Source of the DNA: Zeus faber
Lineage: Eukaryota > Chordata > Actinopteri > Zeiformes > Zeidae
Assembly: GCA_960531495.1 (NCBI GenBank)
Contig: OY482866.1
Location: forward strand, 9,684,207-9,748,206
DNA length: 64,000 nucleotides
Direction of reading: 5' to 3'
Made by a program: the position numbers and the translations under genes. Positions within the stretch are counted from its first letter, which is position 1. Each line of letters begins with the position of its first letter. Shown here one piece after another: positions 50,350 to 64,000 of the stretch. Under the pieces are notes generated by a model. That model did not search any database, was not told the DNA's origin, and worked only from the letters and a program-made list of their open reading frames with translations.

Positions 50350-52001
50350 GAGAAGAACATAGACTTTTGTAAACATTATGTGTAAAATTTCATATACCAC
50401 ATCAACATCCCATAACCCCAGTCTCTTCGAATTAATGCACTGTTTACTGTTGATCACATTCAATAGTTGATTATGGTCCTTTTCAGTACCACCCACAGTC
50501 GAAGCGTGTGTCCTCGTTCTTCGTTCAATTATTCATCCTCTCCTCTCCCACCCTTGACTTATCTCCGTCATCCATCGTGTTTCCATCCATTCTCTTCTTC
50601 CTCCCCCGTCCTTTACCTCCTCCTTCATCCCTCCGTCCTCTGCTCCACGTTTCCAACCAGCTCCTCCCGCTCACTCGTTTTTCACCCTGTCTCATTCCGC
50701 GCGGGTACGAGAAGAATGATCCCAAAGCCAAACAATATGGGGACGGATGAGCAGAACCAGAAGCTTCTCCTGCTTTCCCCGGGACTTGGCGAAGGAGGAA
50801 GGAGAGAAAGCGAGAAAAACAAGTCCCAATGAACGACCGGATCACGAGATAATGCCGCCGACTTTAGGTGCAGCGGTGTAAGCGCCCACATGACCCCCGC
50901 GTTCGCGGCGGATCCCAAAAAGACGGGAGCGCGGGAGGAAGGAAAGACGGATGCGGTGGTCTCTCTCGCTCTCTCTCTCTCTTTCTTTCTCTCTCTCTCT
51001 CCAAATGCTCTGATCGCTTACTTTTAATGTCCGAGTCGTAGATTGACTCGCTCTCTAAATCTCTCTCGCTCACCCGCTCAGTCAAACTCTAGAAGATTAT
51101 TGGGCTTGAGGCTCCTTTCGTTCGCGAAACAAAGGTGGCTCCAGATTCCGGAATCATTTTCCAGGGTTGTTCGCTTCGACCGAAACGTTTGAGAATCTTG
51201 CATCGCCAGCCAAGGCAGATTTATTTTTTGCCCCCCCCTCTGCTATTTTCCCATTTTCTTCCTCCAGGTCTCTCGTTCCAGCTCACTCAGAGCAGCGTGG
51301 ATTAGTCAGGTGAACGGCAGGAAAGCAGATCTGGTCGGGACGCTTGTTGATGTGTTTGTGCGCCAACTATGCTCGGAATTGTTGTCCTGATCTTCGTTTG
51401 GTTCGATTGTGGCCAATCTTTCAACCATCTTTGTGTGTGTTTTATACAATTTCTGAAGATTCAATTGCAATACATTTTAAATGCGTGTTTTAATTATTGT
51501 ACATTCTATTTTATTTTCTATTTTAATTAATCTATTTTAAATATATTCATGAACCATATTGCCATATCTACCATTCATAATAATACAATTCAATAATCTT
51601 ATTTAAGCACAGAACCGGATGGAAATCACATAGATGTCATAGTGAAATTACATTAAATTAACCCATCATGTTTTCACTGAAATGACATACCCTATATCGC
51701 CATATATTAATTGGGTAATCAATTAATCTAGATAAAGCACCTATCAAACTGCATTTTCAAGGAATGCTGGGTAATTTAAACATATCCGTGTGTTTAAGTC
51801 AAACAGTGAGTTAAATTGACAGTTCAGTAAATATATAAATCACAGACTGGCTCGGCGGGCGTTATGCTATTACCACAATTATATATGCATTTCATTGACC
51901 ACAAGGGATGCTGATCGATTATACTAATGATCGTTTTCAATATATTTAGATGAACCGTTCCACGAAAATCCCTGTAGTAGGACGCTCTTTGCAATTTGCT
52001 T
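50350..52001. other. Spacer with conserved CT-rich block
   Basis: 50,555-50,960 matches 25,100-25,480 in unit A, including ATGATCCCAAAGCC and CAGAACCAGAAG. A (CT)n tract at 50,960-51,001 and sequence to 51,480 are private to unit B. 51,700-51,990 matches 25,790-26,020. No gene is assigned. Confidence 0.45.
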
Positions 52002-52141
52002 GGGACACTGAAAAGGGTCTCCGTGTAATGGAGTTACTGCAGTGATCAACCGCCAAAGCCGAACAGGGTGAGTCTCTATGACTTCGGCCCCTCAGGTCGT
52101 GATCTTAAAGCTTCAAAGACGTCGAGGAGGCCACGCTGGCC
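52002..52141 (-). pseudogene. Histone H4 remnant (unit B counterpart of H4-2)
   Basis: On the minus strand the end TLFGFGG and a TGA stop remain at 52,046-52,069, preceded by a junction near 52,076-52,083 to the H4 promoter (TCAGGTCG, inverted repeat GGCCAGCGTGGCC at 52,129-52,141). About 315 bp of coding sequence are gone. The stem-loop at 52,002 (ACCCTTTTCAGTGT) is broken. Confidence 0.85.
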
Positions 52142-52149
52142 CTATACAC

Positions 52150-53010
52150 ACATGGTTTCGTCTTTCCGTTAGAAAATCATTACGCGGGTTAACGGGACGA
52201 CACCTCTGTTCCACCTGTCACCAGTACTTAATTTGAAAATTAGATACAATGGAAGATAAATAATATATAATAATGGAAATATTGCAGACTAAATGCAGTT
52301 ATACATCTTTTCGATAAGTTACTATTCTATTTTACAACGTATTTAGCCACTTTAATTGAACTAACTCAGGATACAATAAGCATTTTCACAGTCTTGTTTT
52401 AATTGAAGTTGATTCATTTAAAATGTCATTAGTAATATTTATTCGTAGCAGAACTGAATTATTCGTTTCTAGTATGATGTTTTTTGACAAATCAGATAAG
52501 GGCAGATTGAAAATCAAAGTATTTGATCCTGATCCATACACAAATTTCCTAAAACACAACTATTATATGAGCGATATAAATGTATGATAAAACTTATTTT
52601 TTTCCCCAATTGCTTGGGGAACCTTGGCCTCTGAGGCCAGGCCGACAAACAGACAGACTGGTGATGATATATAAAAATACATAAATGTGATGATGCTTGA
52701 CGCTGACACGCCGCGCTCGCCACAGTATTGTACGCTACGTACAATGCAGACTGGTCTTAAGCCTTTAAATGGGTAGGTTGTTTAATGGGGAGTAACTGTC
52801 TTGGAAATGTAATCGTTCTGGAAAACGGGAGGAACATGTGTATGTTCGTGGGGGTCGGGAACCAGCAATCCTAGGCAGAACACGGAATAGTGCTTCCTGT
52901 TTGACTCCCATTTGAGAAGCACATGGTTCAATGCCCACGTAAGAAAAATATATATATATATATATATAAATTAAATGAGACGCAAGTGGAATAAAGCAAT
53001 TGATGCGATT
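52150..53010. other. Spacer between H4 remnant and H3-2
   Basis: Homologous to 26,490-27,180 with scattered indels. Short (AT)n at 52,949. No gene. Confidence 0.45.
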
Positions 53011-53016
53011 TGATGT

Positions 53017-53032
53017 GGCTCTTAAAAGAGCC
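53017..53032 (-). terminator. Histone 3' stem-loop (H3-2)
   Basis: Minus strand GGCTCTTTTAAGAGCC, perfect. Confidence 0.95.
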
Positions 53033-53059
53033 GTTTGGGTTTAGATGTAGTGGGTGTGT

Positions 53060-54133
<1,074 letters not shown>

Positions 54134-54149
54134 GGCTCTGAAAAGAGCC
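54134..54149 (-). terminator. Histone 3' stem-loop (H1 remnant)
   Basis: Minus strand GGCTCTTTTCAGAGCC, still perfect although the gene is truncated. Confidence 0.9.
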
Positions 54150-54177
54150 TTTGCGGGTGGAACAGGATGGAGTGAAT

Positions 54178-54448
54178 TTATTTCTTCTTGGGAGCAGTCT
54201 TCTTGGCTGCTTTAGGCTTAGCAGCCTTCTTAACTGGAGCTTTCTTGGCTGCGGGTTTCTTGACGACTTTCTTGGGGCTTTTCAGCATCTTCTTGGGGCT
54301 CTTCGGCGCCTTCTTAGCCGCCTTCTTGGGGCTCTTGGCGGGTGGTTTCTTGGCTTTCTTGGGTGACTTCTTTGCAGCTGGAGCCTTCTTAACTGGACTC
54401 TTGCTGGACTTCTTGGCCGCAACGGGCTTCTTGGCTGCAGCGGGCTTC
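54178..54448 (-). pseudogene. Truncated H1: C-terminal tail only
   Basis: The last 89 codons of H1 remain (SPKK-rich tail ending KKTAPKKK and TAA at 54,178). At 54,448 the reading joins non-coding sequence that lies upstream of the H1 promoter in unit A (ATATGAGCTATTCTATCC, 29,701). Relative to unit A, 28,603-29,698 is missing: the N-terminus, the whole globular domain, the start codon, the promoter and the H1 box. The junction shares CTTC with both parents. The remaining tail has one more SPKK repeat than the unit A gene. Confidence 0.9.
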
Positions 54449-55320
54449 AGATATGAGCTATTCTATCCATACTATATATTTTACCACTGTAAATTCAAGT
54501 AATACAATCTTAGCCGGAATGAACCGATAGGTAGGAAATAGTTAAGGATTTAAGGAAGATTAGGGCCTCATGAATCTCAAATGAAAACTCAAATAGGCCC
54601 TGGTCTGTTTTACAATATATGCCTGACGCCACAAACAAATGCATTATTCCCCCTCACCCTCCTACTATTTCCCAGTTCCATTTCAAGAACCGTTACTTTT
54701 CTAAAATAAATATTGTTTTTTTCTTGAATTAAGTTTCGTGTAGTTACACGTCGTCGCCACTAGATGGCTGAAAATGACCGTGGAGTTTATAATACATCTT
54801 AATGGTAAACGGTTCAGAAATGTAGTGAGTGACACAGCATGTAGGGTATAATTACGGATTGAGTTAAATGAAAAGAATCTGTGGAATGATTCTGTATGTT
54901 TTATATCATAAATGTTTTTTCATACATTTGTATGGCTCATATAATAAAGTTATGTTATAGTGAAATTGTAAATAAATCAGACTCATACAGCTTGGTTTAC
55001 CATCTGCCCTTATCTGATTTGTAAATAATATCATACTGGAAAGTAATAACTCAGTTCTGGAACATAGAAATGTTACTAATGACATTTTCAATTAATCAAA
55101 TTCAATTGGAACAAAGGACACAGTGAAAATGCAATTGTATTGCTAGTTATTTAAAAATAAAGTGATAAACACCTTAGAAAATTGTCTCGAGAAAAGTAAC
55201 TTATTGAAAAGAGGTACAACTGCATTTTGTCTGCAATATTATAATTAGGATATATTCATTTTTCAGATATTATGGTATTTAATTTTCAAATCAAGTACTG
55301 ACGACCAATGGAACAGAAGT
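54449..55320. other. Spacer between H1 remnant and mini-H4
   Basis: Close homolog of 29,699-30,570. Nothing coding. Confidence 0.5.
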
Positions 55321-55377
55321 CTCGTCCTGTTGACCCGCGAAATTGAATTTTCCAACGGAATGTCAAACCATGTTTGT

Positions 55378-55506
55378 ATGACCGTCACCTACACCGAGTA
55401 CGCGAAAAGAAAGACCGTCACCACCATGGATGTGGTCTACGCTCTGAAGAGGCAGGGACGCACCCTGTCCGGCTTCGGCGGTAAAACTCTGCAACAACTC
55501 CACTAA
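55378..55506 (+). pseudogene. Mini-H4 (unit B), stop codon lost, 42-codon ORF
   Basis: Same fusion as at 30,628: ATG from the distal H4 promoter, then [16 protein letters not shown] to RTLSGFGG. The original TAA has become AAA by one base change, so the frame continues KTLQQLH to a TAA at 55,504, just before the stem-loop. Shared changes H75Y, A83T and Y98S show the mini-gene arose before the segmental duplication. The five or so other coding differences from unit A are nearly all silent. Confidence 0.7.
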
Positions 55507-55511
55507 ATAAA

Positions 55512-55527
55512 GACTCTTTTCAGAGCC
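55512..55527 (+). terminator. Histone stem-loop, one mismatch (mini-H4, unit B)
   Basis: GACTCTTTTCAGAGCC: five pairs with one A-C mismatch; better preserved than the unit A copy. Confidence 0.75.
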
Positions 55528-55579
55528 CGCCCCCCAGTAACAAACCACCATCCGTGATATATCAATTAAATACATTTTG

Positions 55580-55580
<1 letters not shown>

Positions 55581-55642
<62 letters not shown>

Positions 55643-55664
55643 TATACACACACACACACACACA
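55581..55664. repeat. (TA)n(CA)n microsatellite
   Basis: Pure TA tract followed by CA units; absent at the homologous site of unit A (30,825). Confidence 0.95.
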
Positions 55665-55669
55665 GTTCC

Positions 55670-56000
55670 ATAACGCCCTCTTGGCCGCAATATTATATTT
55701 AATTTATGCAGTTATTGTCAGGACTGAACTCACTTTTTCCCCCGATTGAGTTTTAGGAAACTTCCCGCCATTTTGAGTATTCCTCCAGGGGCTCTGGTTT
55801 GATGACAGTGTATTTAATAAGAAATTAGTTCAAAATAAATATTTTGTATTATAGAATTGATACATTAATAATTCGTGACAAGATGGGAGTGTGGTGTATA
55901 AACTGCATGAGTTTCCGATATAAAAATATACATAAAAATGATGGGATAAATAATGAACTTTCATTGTGATTGAGTAATGGAAAAGCCTTTGTCTGACAGT
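55670..56000. other. Spacer between mini-H4 and H2B-6
   Basis: Homologous to 30,840-31,160. Nothing recognised. Confidence 0.5.
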
Positions 56001-56007
56001 GTGGGGT

Positions 56008-56023
56008 GGTCCTGAAAAGGACC
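56008..56023 (-). terminator. Histone 3' stem-loop (H2B-6)
   Basis: Minus strand GGTCCTTTTCAGGACC, perfect. Confidence 0.95.
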
Positions 56024-56047
56024 TTTAGCTTGAGAAAAGCGCTCGGT

Positions 56048-57727
<1,680 letters not shown>

Positions 57728-57743
57728 GGCTCTTAAAAGAGCC
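57728..57743 (-). terminator. Histone 3' stem-loop (H2A-3)
   Basis: Minus strand GGCTCTTTTAAGAGCC, perfect. Confidence 0.95.
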
Positions 57744-57775
57744 TTTGGGTCGTTTTAGGAATTGATCCAGTAGAT

Positions 57776-58282
<507 letters not shown>

Positions 58283-58299
58283 TAAGCCCCAGAACCGTA

Positions 58300-59805
58300 A
58301 CAGCAAATCCAAAGCAGTAGTTTGTGTCTGCAATCAAGTGATTTGTTTTTTTGTATTTTCTCTCTGAAATTAGATTATTTATCTCCATGTTGTGCTTTTT
58401 TAATTGTTGTTCATAGTATTTATAAATACACTTCGTTTCTCGGTAAATAATCTGTTTTAAACACTGCTAATCATTAATCATTATAATATGTATTTCAATT
58501 AATCTTTACATTTTATTTTTTTATTTCAATTATTCTCTCCACCACAGTTGTGAGTTGATGTTCAGTTTGAAAAAGTCGCAAAGTCCTGCGCTGAGCTTTT
58601 GGAAAGGAATTGTTCTTGAAAGGGAACTTCAAAATAGTGTTGGGGTGCTGGGAATGAATTAATAGAATAAATAATTGGTTTGTGGATCTTTCCCTCGGCC
58701 CAGACGACCCGTAGCGACCCTGTCTGGACCCGTTTCTCGGCTTCGAGGCATACCAATCAGGGGCAGCGGCTAAGTGGAAACCGAGAGCTCCAGTCTCCAC
58801 CATCGCTTCCACAGAAGGCGGTTTTACCATGAGGCATGAGAAGACAATTGCTTGGGGCCTCGTGAATTTGTGTTTCCTTATAAAACATGGAGGGCGCTGT
58901 CGGAAGGCTGTCTATATAAGAGCTTCCAAGATGCAACTGATCAGTCATCCAATCTGTGTTTTTGCTTTTGGGTGTCGCTTTTCCAGACAGCGTTTCTGCT
59001 TTCTGCACCAGAACCGAGCGAGCGTTCCGCCAGGTTGAGCGCCTGTCACACTTAGATGTAGTGTAGGTCTCCAATCCGGATGAGCGCACTGTGCACGTCC
59101 CCGGCATGGGCTGCAAAAGGGAATAACTAATTGAAGTCCGCACAGGGGGATGCTCCAAAATTATAGTTGGATGCTTTAAGATCGAGGCTTTAACCTGCGT
59201 GCGTACGCGCATACACACACATGAAGTTATGAAAGGTCCGCTTGCTTGACGCACAACGTCACGCCAGTCGCTAAACTCCATAGTTGGTCATGGACAATGA
59301 ACACCTTGAGCCTCTCTGTGAAACCCGGTGTGTCCTGTCCTACACCGAGGAGGTCGAGATCTCCAGGACGGTCCCATCTGACGACCGTTCAGCGAACGCC
59401 ACACTTGCGCACACACACACACACACTGGGTGTGTGTCCCAATAAACGATTATGATTCATATGTTTTCCAGAATTAATAAGCTTTAACAAGGTTTCATTC
59501 TCCAAAATACTTGATCATTGTTTCGATCAGTTAGGGCCAAAATGTGTTGTATTCTTGTTTTCAGTCAGCTTCAATAACATAGTTGAGATGTTGAGTTATT
59601 TTTTAACAAATCACCGATTATTCCTTATTTAAACTTAATTGTTTAATATTATGCAAAGCTTTCTTATGTGATTATATATTGTTATTTATTTGGTGAATGA
59701 ATGACATGAAGTATGTGACACAATTGAGCAGATGACTTGGCTCATTGTGTAAAATAAATACTTACCGCTTGCGCATACCGTGAAAGTATAGTGGCTGCAT
59801 GTATA
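58300..59805. other. Conserved TATA-bearing block (unit B) and flank
   Basis: 58,600-59,395 matches 34,090-34,890, including TTATAAAA (58,878) and TATATAAG (58,913). A 174-residue minus-strand frame (58,757-59,281) is open here but broken in unit A by a 1-bp difference, so coding is doubtful. 59,396-59,805 has no counterpart in unit A. Confidence 0.45.
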
Positions 59806-60239
59806 CTGTAGACCAGGGGTGGGAAATTCATTTTTACAGGGGGCCACGTGAGAAACCTGAGATGTGTTGGAGGGCCGAACCAACAATAACTTGAATTTAA
59901 TTCTGCTCAATTTTAATTTTCTTCCATTGTAAAAAGCAGTAAATTATTGATTTTGATTAGCTGCTACTGGTAATTAGAACAATAAGGATATTCTGTAAAT
60001 ATTTATATAAATATATGAAACTGTGGTGTAGGTCAAATAGTAAAAAACTCCCACAGATGTAATAAACAGTAAAAACAAAAACAATCATTACATCATTGTT
60101 TCATTTTAACTTTAACATGTTAATCGTCACATACCGAAAAAGTGTTTTGCAGTATGTTAAAGATAAGTAATTGGTCAACTTGATACATAAAGCGATAAGT
60201 GCTTTTAATGTTTTTCAGTTCATTTTACTTGTTCAGTAA

Positions 60240-61495
60240 AATCCAGTCTGTCTTGGGATTGAACAAGTGTATTGAAATCTGGCTCAAGTTCCATCTTCCA
60301 CCGTCAAGAGTTCCATCTGAACATCACTGGGTGCATTGTCCACACTGCAGGTCAACGGAGAATAAACCATGTGCATTTCACTCTCAACTGTTGTAAAGTT
60401 CTGAAATCGCCTTGAAAACTCACCATGCAGTGCTTCTAACGTAGAAGAATATGAGTGGAGGTGATCAGCTGCTGGTGTGGCTTCCATCAGTGTTGGAAAT
60501 GGGTGAGAATGTTGTATTGCATTTGGCTTGAGAGAAGCTGTAACATTCTCATGAAAGCATTCACTGTGCTGTACATTTCATGCACAAAAAGGCCCTTGCA
60601 TTGCAGTCTTACATTTAGTTCATTCATTAGTGCAGTCACATCTACAGCAAAACCAAGGTCTGCCATCCAGTCTGCATCTGAAAAGTATGGGATGGCATTT
60701 CCTTTCTTTGCACAGAACTCGTGAAGCTCTTCTCTCAGGTCCCAAACACTTTTCAGCACCTGATAGCTGTGTGGTAGCTTATGTCACTATGTTCAGTCTC
60801 ATTTTCCTCCAAAAGTGCAACAAACTGTCTGTGATTCAGTGCTCTTGCCCTGATGAAGTTAACCATTTTAGTTACAACATCAACAACATGGTTCATTTTT
60901 AACACTGACTTACACAACACTTCCTGAGGGATAATACAATGCAAACATGTCAATATCTGCTCAGGGTTCATTTCTGTCACTTTATCCTGCATTCTCTTCA
61001 AAAGTCCAACATTTTTCCCCTTCAGATTTGGACAACCATCCATTGTCACATCTGCCAGCTTGTCCCATTTCAGTCCCAACTTGTCCTAACATGCATTTAC
61101 CTCCGTGAACAAATCACTCCCAGTTGTTGTCCCTTTCATTGACTGCATGGCTGCCAGCTCCTCTGTGATTTAAAGTCTGTATTTATCTCATGTAAGAAGA
61201 TGAGCTCCTCCTGCTAGCATGCTGTAGTGTCCTTGAGCAAAAATTCCTTGTTGGTTTTGCAGCTTAGCCGGCAAAGCATCCGACTCCCTTGCGTGCTCTT
61301 GATCAGACAAGTTCTTGTATTTCTCCTCGTGTTTGGTCGCGTAGTGGCGATTCAAATTGTAATCTTCGAAAACAGTGACCTGTGTACCACAAACTAAGCA
61401 CACGGCTTCCCATTGACTTCTGGAAATACATTTCTAGCAGTCCATGTCTTGTTCAAAACACGGCATTCAGTATCAATTTTTCTTTTTTTGGTGTG
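60240..61495 (-). pseudogene. hAT transposase relic (unit B)
   Basis: Same domains as the unit A copy: CLVCGTQVTVFEDYNLNRH finger (about 61,400), KLADVTMDG, MNHVVDVVTKMVNFIRARAL, DADWMADLGFAVDVTALMNE. The C-terminal hATC domain is missing (the sequence jumps at about 60,285). A SINE scrap is inserted at 61,203-61,240. Not functional. Confidence 0.75.
61203..61240 (-). mobile_element. SINE scrap inside hAT relic
   Basis: CTCCTCCTGCTAGCATGCTG then TAGTGTCCTTGAGCAA matches the SINE body at 38,310-38,345. It replaces hAT sequence present in unit A (36,660-36,940). Confidence 0.6.
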
Positions 61496-61928
61496 AGCTG
61501 ACGTTTTGAGGGCTAGCTGGCCAGCATCACTCGCAGCTGTAAACCCACGCATGTGCGCCCTTTCGTTCATAAAAAAAAAAAAACAGCACGCTTTTCAAAA
61601 TAAAATCAACATAGTTGTATTGCGTGCACAGAATAAATACTTTTCAATTTATGTCCTAATTTGCGATTGACCTCACGCGGGCTGGACAGGGACGCCCAAA
61701 GGGCCAGATTTGGCCCGCGGGCTGTAAAATGCCCAGGTCTGCTGTAGACAAAGTGCTCGAAACTCGAAAAACCATAACTTGTGCTGCGTTTTACAATACG
61801 CTGGAAACTATAATCACTCAAAGAAGACATTTTCAGAAAGTTCTAAGACACGTTGGAGGAACCAACAATTTATTTTGTGTCAATACTGTGTCATCCAGGA
61901 ACGATCATAACACTTTAAATACCGTTCT

Positions 61929-62246
61929 TCAGGGATATTTAAACTGAACGCCAGAAGAGCAACAGACGCAAGTCCACTGTGTTTGTAACTTTTGGAACGT
62001 GTTCTGCCTTTCACAGAACCCAGAAAACTGTAATACGTACCAAACAACACTGGACGCTGAGTATTGCTGCCTGCAGCTATCATCATCATTATTATCATTA
62101 TTTTTATGCGCATCATCGTCATCGTCATCGTCATCATTTCCACTCATAACTGCAATGCTGGTGGTGCCAAGCAAAGCCTCCCCGCAGGCCTCCACGACCT
62201 CCTGGATGAACTCTTCGTCGTAGACAACCCTCTGCTTTAGTCTTCT
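61929..62246 (-). other. Candidate coding exon E2 (unit B)
   Basis: After the acceptor-like TTTCATTTCAG the frame reads RRLKQRVVYDEEFIQEVVEA, CGEALLGTTSIAVMSG, an acidic GAT/GAC run, and then a longer tail than in unit A. The first 30 codons differ from unit A at only a few positions, several silent. Not recognised. Confidence 0.35.
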
Positions 62247-62458
62247 CTGAAATGAAAAATAGAAGTAGTGTCTATAAGCAGTGAGGCAAACAGTGTAGAT
62301 ACCGTACGTTTAAGTTATAGCGTTGAGTAATACCTGAGTAGTGCCTGCGGGTGCAGGGGGCAACAGAGACCCTATCTTTAAAAGAAAGAACAAAAAAGGC
62401 ACAGTTGAATGAGCGGAGACTTAGGGATGAAATATGAAAGTACTCTGTACTCTGTGAC

Positions 62459-62508
62459 CTTGAAGGCCAGTTTGGCCCGCCTGGATGTGGTGGCTGTCTT
62501 GTGGTGAT
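62459..62508 (-). other. Candidate 50-nt exon E1 (unit B)
   Basis: Identical to 38,637-38,686, with the same possible acceptor and weak donor. Confidence 0.3.
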
Positions 62509-63227
62509 CTTAAAAATCGAAAACAAGTTTGCATTTGTTTTTGGTATATTGGTATAAAGGCCCATTTTTTTTAATCTGATTTTATCTCTACTGTTTTTTT
62601 ACAATAGGGTATCCTACATAACACAATTGTTGCAAAAGTCAAAGACTGGGTGTAGTGGTACAAGTGTTAAAATAACTTGACAATTCATCAATTCAGATGT
62701 GATACTCGATTCAGATACTCAAAAAATCAACAAAATATCCTTTGGAGTATATAATAAACCTTACACATTAAGCTCTATCAATAAATCCCAATCTCTCAAA
62801 ACCAGGTATACAATTAAAAACTGGGCAGAGCATTACATATCTCTGTTTATAAAATATATGTACAGAGCATACGTACAGCATACAGCGTACAGAAAGTGCA
62901 GCATACGGGCGTTGGGTAGAGCGTAGTTTTTTTTTTACGTTTTTGGGGGGACATCGCCATACAAACTGGATCTGCTACGCCTCGCCGCAACCATGAGAAG
63001 TCAGGGAAGGATTTTCCATGTATTTATCATTTTTAGGTCCTTATTAGATAACTTTTGGGTCCTTTTTAGGTCCTAGGACCAGACAAATGGGTGAGATTCA
63101 AATATGTGTCCCACTGGACCGATTCCCAAATTGTTGCGCGTGTCTAAATTCTCCACAAGCTGCCAAATTATTTAAAAAAGCTTTCTGGAAGGAAAATGAG
63201 ATTTTTCCAAATGAATGTTCCTTTGTC

Positions 63228-63410
63228 TCTGCTGGAGAGATGAGAGTTACATTGGGGGAAGGATGCTGAGGAGAAGGCCAAAGAGAAGGTTTATGGATGT
63301 GGTGAGGGAGGATCTGCAGGCCATTGGTGATAAAATGCGCAGAACAGAAGATATTGAAGGCAGATGATCCGCTGTGGCGACCCCTAACAGGAGCAGCCCA
63401 AAAGAAAAAG
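63228..63410 (+). mobile_element. LINE L-A 3' fragment (unit B)
   Basis: Counterpart of 39,305-39,522, with an internal deletion; ends GCGACCCCTAACAGGAGCAG. Confidence 0.75.
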
Positions 63411-63539
63411 AATAATGTTCCTTTGGGTTTTTTTTTAATCTCTCAATGTATTTTTCAGAACAGAGTTTAGTATATATAAATAGTAGATAAATGTTAAACC
63501 GTCAAGTTAAATATTCCTGTTAGATTACAATGGTGAATA

Positions 63540-64000
63540 CAGTTCACTTACCGAGAGGCTGAACAGCGCGAATGCCGATCGATGGTTTCCTTTAAAGCGA
63601 CCATCCCAGTGAAGATCATTCCTCCAAATTCCATGTGATGTGAAGTCACAATGTGAAACCTGAATGTGAAGATGAAACAGAATATTTTCAAGAACCTTAG
63701 CAGGAGACCGACAACACACCCGTTGCTGTTACAATGGAAGAAGTGAAGGACGTGATGAAGTCTGTTGATGTTGGTGATGCAGATTATGAACAAGTAGCAA
63801 TGGACAAGTCTCCCTGCAAATACGGCCAGGGGCGAAAATATAATGACAGGTTTGGCCAGGAGTCATGTACAAAGAAACTGGATCATGATTTTATCTATAG
63901 ATCACGCTACATGATTGCAGCCTTAACAAAGCCGGCAGGCCGGAGCATCTATCTAAAGTTTGATTTTGTTTTCTCCCATCACTGCTGTTTTTCCTCTGCT
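63540..64000 (+). pseudogene. Unassigned duplicated ORF relic (unit B), cut by window end
   Basis: Plus strand from the ATG at 63,734: MEEVKDVMKSVDVGDADYEQ, then KYNDRFGQESCTKKLDHDFI and YRSRYMIAALTK. Many replacement differences from 40,032 and a deletion upstream. The minus strand holds the MEFGGMIFTGMVALKETIDR frame, as in unit A. Confidence 0.3.

Larger units (their letters stand above)
59806..61749 (-). mobile_element. hAT transposon with intact ends (unit B)
   Basis: The element spans 59,814-61,741 (1,928 bp). It starts CAGGGGTGGGAAATTC and ends GCCCAGGTCTG, and is flanked by the 8-bp direct repeat CTGTAGAC at 59,806-59,813 and 61,742-61,749. GGCCCGCGGGC lies near the right end. Inside is a transposase relic shorter than in unit A. 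Confidence 0.9.

Noticed and set aside
58757-59281. 174-residue minus-strand protein
   Set aside because: Broken by a frameshift in unit A, no family resemblance, and it overlaps probable promoter sequence.

Overview
This window is nuclear DNA from a teleost fish. The signs are replication-dependent histone genes without introns and with 3' stem-loops, and a transposon population typical of teleosts: Tc1-like elements, Rex1-type and L2-type LINE fragments, hAT elements with 8-bp target duplications, and a tRNA-headed SINE sharing its tail with an L2-type LINE. The species cannot be named from the sequence alone.

Layout. Positions 1-15,229 are transposon-rich flank with no intact host gene: a HECT-like fragment, a hAT MITE, Rex1 and other LINE pieces, and three decayed Tc1-like elements. 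From about 15,230 to the end the window holds two direct copies of one block of about 25.5 kb: unit A (15,230 to about 40,430) and unit B (40,688 to beyond 64,000). Each unit has a 5' flank, a histone cluster of about 13 kb, a conserved TATA-bearing block, a hAT element and a 3' flank.

Unit A histone order is H2A(+), H2B(+), H4(+), H2B(-), H4(-), H3(-), H1(-), truncated mini-H4(+), H2B(-), H2A(-). Unit B keeps the same order but has lost the first H2A entirely, reduced the second H4 to its last codons and cut H1 to its C-terminal tail, all by deletion. Fifteen histone coding sequences are intact in the window: 1 H1, 3 H2A, 6 H2B, 2 H3 (H3.2 type) and 3 H4.

How the genes work together. The products are the core nucleosome histones plus one linker histone, expected to be made in S phase. 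Nearly every intact gene has a CCAAT and/or TATA element upstream and the SLBP-type stem-loop downstream. The 21.7-kb H2B is the exception: its coding sequence is intact but its CCAAT box, octamer and stem-loop are all degraded. H2A and H4 promoters carry family-specific palindromes.

The most unusual items are: the paired mini-H4 genes, in which a distal H4 promoter is fused in frame to the last third of H4; the one-sided erosion of unit B; the H2B subgroup with a cysteine after helix 2; the unit-A-only inverted repeat around the first H4; and a duplicated candidate exon pair at 37.7-38.7 / 61.9-62.5 kb that I could not assign. All homology calls come from reading the sequence and from memory of the families; no search was run.
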